A DNA stretch of 64,000 nt. Source: Azotimanducus sp963663145. GTDB lineage: Bacteria; Pseudomonadota; Gammaproteobacteria; Pseudomonadales; Azotimanducaceae. The notes under the pieces were generated by a model, which worked only from the letters and a program-made list of their open reading frames with translations, was not told the DNA's origin and did no database searches. The translations under genes and the position numbers were made by a program. Shown here piece by piece: positions 1-7,311 of the stretch. Every line of letters begins with the position of its first letter. Position 1 is the stretch's first letter. The DNA is taken from positions 868,001 to 932,000 of the forward strand of contig OY760134.1 in NCBI GenBank assembly GCA_963663145.1, in the 5' to 3' direction.

Positions 1-1280
1 TGCTTGGCGAGATCCGCGTACTTGACCGAACCTATGCCAATGACCCGAGCGATTTCTCTTTGCTCTTCGGCGGTCATGTCGGGATTCTTTTCGGTGACCA
101 AGGCGAGGGCGCGGGATTCGGCCTCGTCGAGCAAGTCCGCGAGCTTGACGGTTTTGCCTTCTCTCGTTCGATAGGGCTTGCCTTGCGTCCCCAACATGAG
201 GCCGAAGGGATGATGCTCCAGCGAAGCCCGTCCCGACAGCTCGGATCTCCGCCCAACCTCGAATAGGATCTCAAAGTGCAGGCTCTGGCGCGCATCCACA
301 AAGTAGAGCACGCGATGCGCACCGAGCGTAATGCACCTGTGGCGCAGGGCGGCGAGGTCGGTGGTCGCGTAGAGGTAGCCTCCGTCGGACTTCTCGACGA
401 TGAAGGGCAAGGGCGTATCTTCTCGCGTCTTGAGCGATTCGGAAAAGACGCAGCGTGCGCCGTCCGATTCCTCAAGCAGTCCCTTGTCTTCCAGCGTTTC
501 GATCACTTGGTCCAGCATGCCGCTATAGCCGCTTTCCGGGGCGAGGTGATCTGGCTTCAGGGTCACGCCAAGCCGATCATAGATGGCTTGGCAATGCGCG
601 AGCGAGATGTCTATGAACGCTCGCCAAGCCGCTTGCGCCGTGGCTTCTCCATTCTGCAAATCGACCACCCGCGCGCGCGCGGCGCGGGCGAAGGATTCGT
701 CCTCCTCATAGCGCTGTGATGCCAGCGCGTAAAAGGCTTCAAGGTTTTCCAGGCTGCGGGTGTCCGATCCTTCCGATTCGAGTTGAACCAATAGTCGTCC
801 GAATTGCGTGCCCCAGTCGCCAACGTGATTTTGGCGCAGCACCTTGTGCCCAAGGAATTCGAGCACACGCGCCATGGCATCGCCGATGATGGTGCTGCGC
901 AGGTGGCCGACATGCATTTCCTTGGCGAGGTTCGGCGATGAATAGTCGAGAACGAGCGTCTCCGGTTTGGCGGTAGGTTCGCAAAGAGACTGCAGCATCT
1001 CGGCAATGAGAACGGAATCACGAAGTCTCAGGTTGATGAACCCCGGTCCCGCCACCTCTACGTCTTCCATCAAGTCATCGAGCTGGCTGTTTTCAATGGT
1101 CAGCTGAGCGAGCTCGCGCGGGTTTCGTTTCGTGCGCCCCGCAGCCGCCATGACCCCGTTGGCTTGGTAGTCTCCGTGTTCCGGGTGCTTCGCTTGGGCA
1201 AGCATGGCCGGAACCTCTGCGCCGCAGGCCACGCTGAGCCCGGTAGAAACGCGCGCCTCAAGAGTTTCGCGAAGGTTCAT
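1..1280 (-). CDS. argS: Arginyl-tRNA synthetase (3' end beyond window)
   Basis: Class Ia synthetase that charges tRNA-Arg with arginine in the cytoplasm. The frame is open from ATG at 1280 to the left window edge, giving about 426 codons of the N-terminal and catalytic regions; the anticodon-binding end is outside the window. Seen: MNLRETLEARV start, then SPNLAKEMHVGHLRST at about residues 115-130, where HVGH is the HIGH signature of ArgS, followed by GDWGTQFGRLL and later SDGGYLYATTDLAALRHR, both typical of the family. The ATG overlaps the stop of the upstream small membrane gene by ATGA, so the two are probably translationally coupled. No defects seen in the visible part. Confidence 0.95.
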   Translation of the reverse strand, partial: MNLRETLEARVSTGLSVACGAEVPAMLAQAKHPEHGDYQANGVMAAAGRTKRNPRELAQLTIENSQLDDLMEDVEVAGPGFINLRLRDSVLIAEMLQSLCEPTAKPETLVLDYSSPNLAKEMHVGHLRSTIIGDAMARVLEFLGHKVLRQNHVGDWGTQFGRLLVQLESEGSDTRSLENLEAFYALASQRYEEDESFARAARARVVDLQNGEATAQAAWRAFIDISLAHCQAIYDRLGVTLKPDHLAPESGYSGMLDQVIETLEDKGLLEESDGARCVFSESLKTREDTPLPFIVEKSDGGYLYATTDLAALRHRCITLGAHRVLYFVDARQSLHFEILFEVGRRSELSGRASLEHHPFGLMLGTQGKPYRTREGKTVKLADLLDEAESRALALVTEKNPDMTAEEQREIARVIGIGSVKYADLAK

Positions 1281-1543
1281 TGGCCAGATGATTCGTCGTT
1301 CTGAGCACCTGAAATCTCTGCCTTCTGCCCCTCGCCGCGACTCATTCGACCCCCTGAATAGCCAAGCAGATAGGCCAACAAGAGCGTGAGGAAGGCGACG
1401 ACGAAGAGGGCGAAGTGCTCACCCCAAAATACGCGGACTTGCAGTTCGGTCACCAAGTAGGCCAGCACCAAGGCGGTACCGATGGCGGCAAGCAGGTGAT
1501 ACGCGTTCGCGAGCCTCTTGTTGGATGCCGAATCCTCGTCCAT
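1277..1543 (-). CDS. Small two-helix membrane protein of unknown function
   Basis: 88 residues starting MDEDSASNKRL. Two hydrophobic segments are visible, roughly residues 13-33 (AYHLLAAIGTALVLAYLV) and 43-63 (FALFVVAFLTLLLAYLLGY), followed by a polar, charged tail rich in Gly, Glu and Gln, so this is a predicted inner-membrane protein with two helices. I do not recognise the family. It lies between the cyclophilin gene (6 bp gap) and argS (ATGA overlap), inside one minus-strand operon. Tight packing and overlap support it being a real gene; function is not inferable. Confidence 0.7.
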   Translation of the reverse strand: MDEDSASNKRLANAYHLLAAIGTALVLAYLVTELQVRVFWGEHFALFVVAFLTLLLAYLLGYSGGRMSRGEGQKAEISGAQNDESSGQ

Positions 1544-1549
1544 GCGATG

Positions 1550-2188
1550 TCACGCCGAATCCGCGCGCTTGGCGGAGACGATTTCGACCGGGCGCGAAGG
1601 CGCGCCGCTCGCCGCATTCCATCCTCGGTCGCTGGTCACCTGCTCGGCAATCCTGTCAATCGTCTCCATGCCCGCCACGACCTTGCCGAATACCGTGTAA
1701 CCTGGCTTCATGACGCTGTGATTCAAGGAATCGTTGTCGACCAGGTTCACGTAGAACTGGCTCGATGCCGAATTGGGGTCTGAGGTGCGGGCCATGGCGA
1801 TGGTGCCGCGGTCATTGTCAAGCCCGTTGTTGCCTTCGTAAATGATTGCATCATTGGTGTCGCGCTCGTCGCCGTCGCCCGTGTAGCCGCCCCCCTGCAC
1901 GACGAAGCCCGGGATCACGCGATGAAAGACCAGCCCATCGTAGAAGCTCGCATCCACGTAGGCGAGGAAGTTGGCGGTAGTGATCGGCGCGTTCTCGGGG
2001 TCGAGTTCAAGGACGAAACCGCCGAGGTTGGTCTCGAACCTGACTTTGGGCGCCGAGTCCGGGGTCGTGTCCGCGCAGCCGGGCGTGGCGGCGAGACCCA
2101 TGATGCCAACAAGGCCGGTGATTTGAGTGAGTAGGGTTTTTCGCAGGGTTGAGATTTTCACGAGCAGGTTTGTACCGGTTGCGATCAA
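1550..2188 (-). CDS. Exported cyclophilin-type peptidyl-prolyl cis-trans isomerase
   Basis: Cyclophilin fold isomerase that speeds cis-trans isomerisation of X-Pro bonds. Core motifs are visible: FHRVIPGFVVQGGGYTGDG, ASSQFYVNLVDN and GYTVFGKVVAGMETID, covering the usual domain of about 160 residues. Ahead of it is a hydrophobic stretch (TGLVGIMGLAATPGCADT) that looks like a signal peptide; ATPGC is a weak lipobox, so the mature protein could be a periplasmic lipoprotein or soluble. The ORF start at 2188 overlaps the pdxJ stop by ATGA; an internal start is possible but this overlap favours it. Known relatives PpiA (periplasmic) and PpiB (cytosolic) lack this exact N-terminus, so I give no symbol. 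Confidence 0.88.
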   Translation of the reverse strand: MIATGTNLLVKISTLRKTLLTQITGLVGIMGLAATPGCADTTPDSAPKVRFETNLGGFVLELDPENAPITTANFLAYVDASFYDGLVFHRVIPGFVVQGGGYTGDGDERDTNDAIIYEGNNGLDNDRGTIAMARTSDPNSASSQFYVNLVDNDSLNHSVMKPGYTVFGKVVAGMETIDRIAEQVTSDRGWNAASGAPSRPVEIVSAKRADSA

Positions 2189-2958
2189 TTGAGAACGGCT
2201 ATGTATCGTCTCACAGTTTCGCTCAAGCCGTAGACCAGCGCATCGGCGGTGAATGCGTGGCCGATGGAAACTTCGAGCGGCGCATGGGCCGTGATCAACT
2301 CACTGAGATTGTCGAGATTGAGATCATGGCCGGCATTGACTCCGAGGCCACACTCTTCGGCGGCCCTTGCCGTAGTTGCGTAGGACTCGAGTTCCTGCTG
2401 AAGTCTCTTGGGCGTGTTTGAGCGTTCCTGATGGGCTTCGGCGTAGGGGCCGGTGTAGATTTCTATGCGCTCGGCACCGATGCGCGCGGCTTCCTGCATG
2501 GCATCAACTCCCGAGGCGTCCATGAACAGGCTCACACGCGAGCCTGCGGCTTGGATTTTCGCGACCTGCTCGGCAATCTCCTCAGACTGTCGCGGCAGGT
2601 CCCAGCCGTGATCGGAGGTGAGTTGATCGTCGCTATCCGGGACAAGGGTCGCCTGTGTTGGTCCCACATCGAGCAGAATCTGCATGAAGCCGGGATAGCC
2701 GAGCGTGTTGGGCCCGGCCTTTGGATTGCCTTCTATGTTGAGTTCCCGATCCGGATACTCGCTGGCCACCAGGCTGGCAAGAACGAACACGTCCGAGGGT
2801 CGAATGTGGCGCATGTCGGGGCGCGGATGCACGGTGATGCCGGCGGCACCGGCATCAAGCACCCGCCGCGCCGCATCGGCGAGGCTCGGAATTTCCCCAT
2901 CGCGCGCATTGCGCAGCAGGGCGATCTTGTTGAGGTTCACGCTGAGCTTGGTGGTCAA
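2185..2958 (-). CDS. pdxJ: Pyridoxine 5'-phosphate synthase
   Basis: Last step of the DXP-dependent vitamin B6 pathway: condenses 3-amino-2-oxopropyl phosphate (from PdxA product) with deoxyxylulose 5-phosphate to pyridoxine 5'-phosphate. Motifs: SVNLNKIALLRNARDG at the N-terminus, AGAAGITVHPRPDMRHI, ELNIEGNP, SLFMDASG, ERIEIYTGPYA and VNAGHDLNLDNL, all in family order. The open frame extends far upstream to 3615, but that part lies antisense-frame over yciB and is not PdxJ-like. I place the start at TTG 2958, whose TTGA overlaps the yciB stop, giving 257 residues, close to the usual length of about 243. Confidence 0.93.
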   Translation of the reverse strand: MTTKLSVNLNKIALLRNARDGEIPSLADAARRVLDAGAAGITVHPRPDMRHIRPSDVFVLASLVASEYPDRELNIEGNPKAGPNTLGYPGFMQILLDVGPTQATLVPDSDDQLTSDHGWDLPRQSEEIAEQVAKIQAAGSRVSLFMDASGVDAMQEAARIGAERIEIYTGPYAEAHQERSNTPKRLQQELESYATTARAAEECGLGVNAGHDLNLDNLSELITAHAPLEVSIGHAFTADALVYGLSETVRRYIAVLN

Positions 2959-3521
2959 GGGCGGCTTCCACTCGTTTCGGCGTTTTGCGGATCCTTGATG
3001 TGACCGCGCCGGTAGAGCCAGAAGATGGTGCCAAACACCATCAAGGGCACCACTCCAAAGCCGCTGGCGAGCTTCCAAGTGACCCAGGCGGCTTCGCTGT
3101 AAGAAACGGCAATGAAGATATTGGCGGCGCCCAGCAGAACGAACAACCCAGCCCACCAGAGGTTGAGCAGTCGCCAGACATCGTTTGAGAGTTGGATGTG
3201 GCTGCCGAGCAAACGCTCCATCAGATTTTGTCGTCCGATGATCTGGCTCATAGCCAGTGCTCCGCCCATGACCCACCAGACGAGCGTCGGTTTGAACTGG
3301 ATGAAGGCGCTTGAACGAAGCAGAAGCGTCAAGGCACCGAGCACCAGGACGGCTACCAGGGAAAGACTCAAGACTCGGCTCACTTCCTCGCCACGCAGCT
3401 TCTTCCATCCCACCACCAGCACAAACGACACCATGAGCGCGCCCGTCGCCACATAGAGATCGGAAAGCCAATAGGCGACCCCGAATGCGACGAGCGGCAG
3501 AAAATCCTCGAATTGTTTCAC
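2955..3521 (-). CDS. yciB: Inner-membrane protein YciB (septation protein A / IspZ family)
   Basis: 188-residue multi-spanning membrane protein of the YciB/IspZ family, linked in other bacteria to cell-envelope integrity and septation. It begins MKQFEDFLPLVAFGVAYW and has five or so hydrophobic spans (for example VATGALMVSFVLVVGW, VAVLVLGALTLLL, PTLVWWVMGGALAMSQ). The stretch NDVWRLLNLWWAGLFVLLGAAN matches the conserved W-x-x-LN-xx-W segment of the family. It is first gene of the minus-strand string yciB-pdxJ-isomerase-small protein-argS, so its promoter should lie in the 3522-3680 gap shared with divergent trpS. Confidence 0.9.
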   Translation of the reverse strand: MKQFEDFLPLVAFGVAYWLSDLYVATGALMVSFVLVVGWKKLRGEEVSRVLSLSLVAVLVLGALTLLLRSSAFIQFKPTLVWWVMGGALAMSQIIGRQNLMERLLGSHIQLSNDVWRLLNLWWAGLFVLLGAANIFIAVSYSEAAWVTWKLASGFGVVPLMVFGTIFWLYRRGHIKDPQNAETSGSRP

Positions 3522-3609
3522 ACGCTACCCCGAGCAAAGCGATTACAAAGCATATGATAGCAATCCACAACTGACGCCTCATGCCACTAGATAATGTGGG
3601 TTTCAGGCA

Positions 3610-3637
3610 TTGCATGCGCTATATGTGTCGCTATAAT
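3610..3637 (+). promoter_or_regulatory. Sigma-70-like promoter for trpS
   Basis: A perfect -10 box TATAAT at 3632-3637 and a -35-like TTGCAT at 3610-3615 are separated by 16 bp. It lies 43 bp before the trpS start in the divergent trpS/yciB intergenic region. No trp operator or attenuator was recognised. Seen in sequence; activity is inferred. Confidence 0.6.
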
Positions 3638-3680
3638 GCTCGCCTAGAGACTCAAGGCCGTGCGAGGAGCGGCGTGAAAT

Positions 3681-4907
3681 TTGAGTAGCGGCCTAAGTAG
3701 CGAGGAGGCCACGCGTCGCGTGGTGTCTGGAATGCGCCCCACGGGGCGTATGCATCTTGGACACTTGCACGGCTGCCTGTACAACTGGCGGGAGCTTCAA
3801 CTCGAATACGAATGTTTCTTTTTTGTCGCGGATTGGCATGCGCTGACGACTCACTATGAGCATGCCAGCAACATTCAGATCGATACCTTCGAGATGGTTG
3901 TGGACTGGCTGGCGGTCGGCCTCAATCCCTCGCAGTGCACCATCTTCGTTCAGTCGCGCGTTCCCGAACATGCCGAACTCGCCCTGCTGCTTGGCATGGT
4001 GACGCCCGTTTCTTGGCTTGAACGGGTGCCCACCTACAAGCAACTGCGCGAAGAGCTCACCGACTTCGAGCTGGCCACGCACGGTTTTCTCGGCTATCCG
4101 GTACTGCAGGCGGCCGACATCCTCATGTATCGGGGCGGCAAGGTGCCCGTGGGCCAAGATCAGGCCGCGCACGTGGAAATCACCCGTCAGATAGGTCGCC
4201 GCTTCAATCACATCTATGGACGCGAACCGGACTTTGAAGCGCATGCGCTTTCCGCGCTTGAGAAGATGGACCGTCGCGCATCGAGACGCTACAAGGAGTT
4301 TCGCAGCGACTATCAAGAGCGCGGAAACCAGGAGTCGCTCCAAAACGCCCGTGCGCTCCTCGGCGAGCAAAGCGGCCTTTCGGTGGGCGACCGGGAACGT
4401 CTCGAGGGCTATATCGAAGGCGTGGGTCGGATCATTCTTCCCGAACCCCAGGTGCTGTTGACCGAATCCGCGAGTCTGCCGGGCCTCGATGGTCGCAAGA
4501 TGTCCAAGTCCTATGCGAACACCATCCTGCTCGGAGAGGAACCAGCGGAAATCGAGCGCAAGATTCGCACCATGAAGACGGACCCGGCGCGCAAGCGGCG
4601 GCAAGACCCGGGTGATCCGGACAAGTGTCCGGTCTTTGACCTGCATCGCGTGTATTCGGACGATGCCTGCCGCGCTTGGGCCGCCGATGGCTGCCTGACC
4701 GCCTCCATCGGCTGCATCGACTGCAAGAAGCCGTTGATTGAAACCGTCGGTGAGGAACAGGCGCCGATCCGCGAGGCCGCGGAGGGCTATCGAAACAATC
4801 CCGACTTTGTCGAGTCCGTGCTGCACGAAGGGTCCGAGCGCGCCAGGGAAGAGGCCAAGAGCACGCTTGAAGATGTTCGATCGGCCATCGGACTTTCCGT
4901 TCGTTAG
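3681..4907 (+). CDS. trpS: Tryptophanyl-tRNA synthetase
   Basis: Class Ic synthetase that charges tRNA-Trp. The HIGH-type motif is GHLHG within RVVSGMRPTGRMHLGHLHG (residues about 13-31) and the KMSKS loop is intact in GRKMSKSYANTILLG. Between QDQAAHVEITRQIGRRFN and KMSKS there is an extra charged segment of roughly 70 residues, which makes the protein 408 residues instead of about 335; long forms of this kind are known in several gammaproteobacteria. The start is TTG 3681; an in-frame GTG just before VSGMRPTG is an alternative. Followed by scpA after 23 bp. Confidence 0.94.
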   Translation: MSSGLSSEEATRRVVSGMRPTGRMHLGHLHGCLYNWRELQLEYECFFFVADWHALTTHYEHASNIQIDTFEMVVDWLAVGLNPSQCTIFVQSRVPEHAELALLLGMVTPVSWLERVPTYKQLREELTDFELATHGFLGYPVLQAADILMYRGGKVPVGQDQAAHVEITRQIGRRFNHIYGREPDFEAHALSALEKMDRRASRRYKEFRSDYQERGNQESLQNARALLGEQSGLSVGDRERLEGYIEGVGRIILPEPQVLLTESASLPGLDGRKMSKSYANTILLGEEPAEIERKIRTMKTDPARKRRQDPGDPDKCPVFDLHRVYSDDACRAWAADGCLTASIGCIDCKKPLIETVGEEQAPIREAAEGYRNNPDFVESVLHEGSERAREEAKSTLEDVRSAIGLSVR

Positions 4908-4930
4908 TCAAGAATTTTGGAACGCAAGGA

Positions 4931-5740
4931 ATGATGCAGACTGACGGGAACGGCCGGAGCTTGGCAAGAGTTCGGGGCGTCACCCTGAATGAATTTCCGA
5001 GCGACCTCTACGTGCCGCCCGAAGCCTTGCGCGTGTTCCTCGATTCTTTCGAAGGCCCACTCGACCTACTGCTTTATCTCATTCGCAAGCACGATTTCGA
5101 TATTCTGGAGATCAGCGTGTCTGCGGTGACGGATCAATATCTTCAATACATCCAGTTGATGGACCGGCTCGACGTTCACCTCGCCGGAGAGTATCTGGCC
5201 ATGGCGGCGACCTTGACCGCCATCAAGTCGCGCATGTTGCTGCCCTTGATGCCGAGCGATGAGGAGGAGGAAGAGGATCCGCGTGCGGCCATCGTCAGGC
5301 GACTGAGGGAATTTGATCGCATCAAACGCTTGGCGGAACAGCTCGACGAAATTCCGCGCATGGAGCGCGAGTACTTTCCGGCGGCGGCGGATGGCAATCT
5401 GCCTCGCGATGAACGGCCCTTGCCCGAAGTCGAATTCCACCAACTCATGTCCGCTTTTTCCGATGTGCTGCTACGGGCAAGCTACCGCGAGCATCACGAA
5501 ATGACTGCCGAAGTGCTGTCGGTGAGCGAACGCATGGCGGACATATTGGCGCAGGTCGCCTCTTCCAAGCACTTCGTGCCCTTCGTGGCACTCTTTTGCT
5601 TGGAGGAAGGCCGGCGCGGCGTGGTGGTGACCTTTCTCGCCATCACCCAGCTGCTGCAAAACGGGCGTGTAAACGTGGTACAGAACGGCTCCTATGCGCC
5701 CATCTACGTCACCGCCGCGCAGACCGGGAGGCAGAGATGA
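4931..5740 (+). CDS. scpA: Segregation and condensation protein A
   Basis: Kleisin subunit that bridges SMC heads with ScpB during chromosome condensation. Diagnostic N-terminal motif FEGPLDLLLYLIRKHDFDI at about residues 40-58, followed by AGEYLAMAATLTAIKSRMLLP. A Glu-rich linker (SDEEEEEDP) precedes the middle region, and the C-terminal winged helix contains FVPFVALFCLEEGRRGVVVTFLAITQLLQNG. Length 269 is normal. Start ATG 4931; a second Met follows. Overlaps scpB by ATGA, as expected for partners made together. Confidence 0.94.
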   Translation: MMQTDGNGRSLARVRGVTLNEFPSDLYVPPEALRVFLDSFEGPLDLLLYLIRKHDFDILEISVSAVTDQYLQYIQLMDRLDVHLAGEYLAMAATLTAIKSRMLLPLMPSDEEEEEDPRAAIVRRLREFDRIKRLAEQLDEIPRMEREYFPAAADGNLPRDERPLPEVEFHQLMSAFSDVLLRASYREHHEMTAEVLSVSERMADILAQVASSKHFVPFVALFCLEEGRRGVVVTFLAITQLLQNGRVNVVQNGSYAPIYVTAAQTGRQR

Positions 5741-6351
5741 CCGAAGCACAACTTGCCGATGCGGTCGAGGCTATGCTGCTTGGTAGCGGTGAACCGGTCA
5801 CCATGGACCGGCTGCGCCGAGCCGTCATGGATGCGGATGCTGAGGAGTCCGAATCGGAAGACTTGCTGAAGCGAATCCGGCAGGCGATCGAGGACCTCAA
5901 GCAGGCATCCGACAGGCGCCCGTTTGAATTGAGGGAGACCGCGGTCGGCTTTCGTTACGTGACGCGTGCTGAGTTTGCCCCCTTCATATCGAGCCTCAAG
6001 GGTCAACAGCCACCGAGTTACTCGCGCGCAACCTTGGAAACATTGGCGGTGATCGCTTGGAAACAGCCCGTGACGCGCGGCGAAATCGAGCAGATTCGAG
6101 GCGTGCGGCTCAACAGCAGCATCCTGCGCGCCTTGGCCGACCGCGATTGGATTCGCGTGACCGGACATCGCGAAACACCGGGAAGACCCGCCCTCTATGC
6201 CACCACGCGCAGCTTTTTGGACTATTTCGGGCTGAAGAGCCTCGATGAACTGCCGAGCGCCGATGACTTGGTGACCGATGCGGTGCAGGAGGGCCTGCTT
6301 GAGAAGCGTGTGTCAACGCGCGGCGAAGAGGCGGTGGCTGAATCGGTATAG
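5737..6351 (+). CDS. scpB: Segregation and condensation protein B
   Basis: Winged-helix partner of ScpA in the SMC-ScpAB condensin. Start ATG 5737 overlaps the scpA stop by ATGA; the open frame upstream of it is antisense-free noise inside scpA. Motifs: VEAMLLGSGEPVTMDRL at the N-terminus, FRYVTRAEFAPFI, then the signature YSRATLETLAVIAWKQPVTRGEIEQIRGV and TGHRETPGRPALYATT. 204 residues, usual length. Forms a unit with scpA and possibly rluB, which starts 58 bp downstream. Confidence 0.94.
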   Translation: MTEAQLADAVEAMLLGSGEPVTMDRLRRAVMDADAEESESEDLLKRIRQAIEDLKQASDRRPFELRETAVGFRYVTRAEFAPFISSLKGQQPPSYSRATLETLAVIAWKQPVTRGEIEQIRGVRLNSSILRALADRDWIRVTGHRETPGRPALYATTRSFLDYFGLKSLDELPSADDLVTDAVQEGLLEKRVSTRGEEAVAESV

Positions 6352-6409
6352 GTGCCGATTAGCGTGTAGGTTGCTGCCCTGCGGGTGCCGACACCTGTAA
6401 GCTGTCGCG

Positions 6410-7231
6410 ATGGAGCGACTGCAAAAACACCTCGCCGCTTTGGGTGTGGCTTCGCGCCGCACCATTGAAGAGTGGATTCAGGATGGAAGGATCAGCGTGG
6501 ATGGAGAGACCGCGCAGCTTGGCATGCGCGTCGATGGCAGTGAAAGGATACGCATTGATGGTCAAACGCTGCCGAAATCGAGACAGGAGCCGACGCGGGT
6601 GCTGCTGCTCAACAAGCGCGCCGGTGTCGTCTGCACTCGAAGCGACCCGGAAGGGCGCCCAACCTGCTTTGAAGGTCTTCCGACCCTCAAGCAGGGACGA
6701 TGGGTGTCCATCGGTCGGCTGGACATCAACACCAGCGGACTCTTGTTGTTGACCAACCACGGAGAGTTGGCACACCGCATGATGCACCCCTCGACCGGCC
6801 TTGATCGAGAATATGCGGCGCGGCTTGATATCCGCATCACCGAAGCGCAGGAGAAACAGCTTCTCGAAGGCGTTGATCTGGGGGAGGGGGGCGTGGCCCG
6901 ATTCTCCGACCTGCGCTTCTTTCGCGGCGGTCCGAGCAACTATTGGTATCACCTGGTGCTCATGGAAGGCCGCAACCGCCAGGTCCGACGCATGTTCGAG
7001 ACCGTCGGTGCCCGAGTAAGCCGCCTCAAGCGCGTCCGCTTCGGCCCCGTCATCCTCCCGCCAGGTTTGCTCGCGGGTCACCATAGGGCGCTTTCGGCGA
7101 ATGACACTAGTGAACTCTTCGGAATTCTGGGGTTGCCCAAGCCACGTGTATGGCGCCCACACAAACCGGGCAAACACGAAGACAAGGAATCAGCGCTCAT
7201 CCCCTACCCAGAACTCCCACTCCTCCCTTGA
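6410..7231 (+). CDS. rluB: Ribosomal large subunit pseudouridine synthase B
   Basis: RsuA/RluB-type enzyme that isomerises a uridine in 23S rRNA domain V (position 2605 in E. coli). N-terminal S4 RNA-binding domain (ERLQKHLAALGVASRR, residues 2-17), then LNKRAGVVCTRSDPEGRPT and the catalytic motif GRLDINTSGLLLLTN with the conserved Asp. C-terminal EGRNRQVRRMFE and VSRLKRVRFGPV are typical. The protein ends at 273 residues, without the long basic tail many RluB proteins carry. Position after scpB is conserved in gammaproteobacteria. Confidence 0.93.
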   Translation: MERLQKHLAALGVASRRTIEEWIQDGRISVDGETAQLGMRVDGSERIRIDGQTLPKSRQEPTRVLLLNKRAGVVCTRSDPEGRPTCFEGLPTLKQGRWVSIGRLDINTSGLLLLTNHGELAHRMMHPSTGLDREYAARLDIRITEAQEKQLLEGVDLGEGGVARFSDLRFFRGGPSNYWYHLVLMEGRNRQVRRMFETVGARVSRLKRVRFGPVILPPGLLAGHHRALSANDTSELFGILGLPKPRVWRPHKPGKHEDKESALIPYPELPLLP

Positions 7232-7311
7232 GCAGCCGCAGCGAACTCTATGCCCGCCTTTGCCGAACTCCAGTTCCGACACGCCGCGTGAGCGATTCGA
7301 GCGCGATTCAA

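Noticed and set aside
2959..3615. Upstream extension of the pdxJ frame to 476 residues
   Set aside because: It lies across yciB in another frame, has no PdxJ similarity, and would double the usual protein length.
3693..4826. 377-codon minus-strand frame opposite trpS
   Set aside because: Shadow frame of trpS with no recognisable motif.
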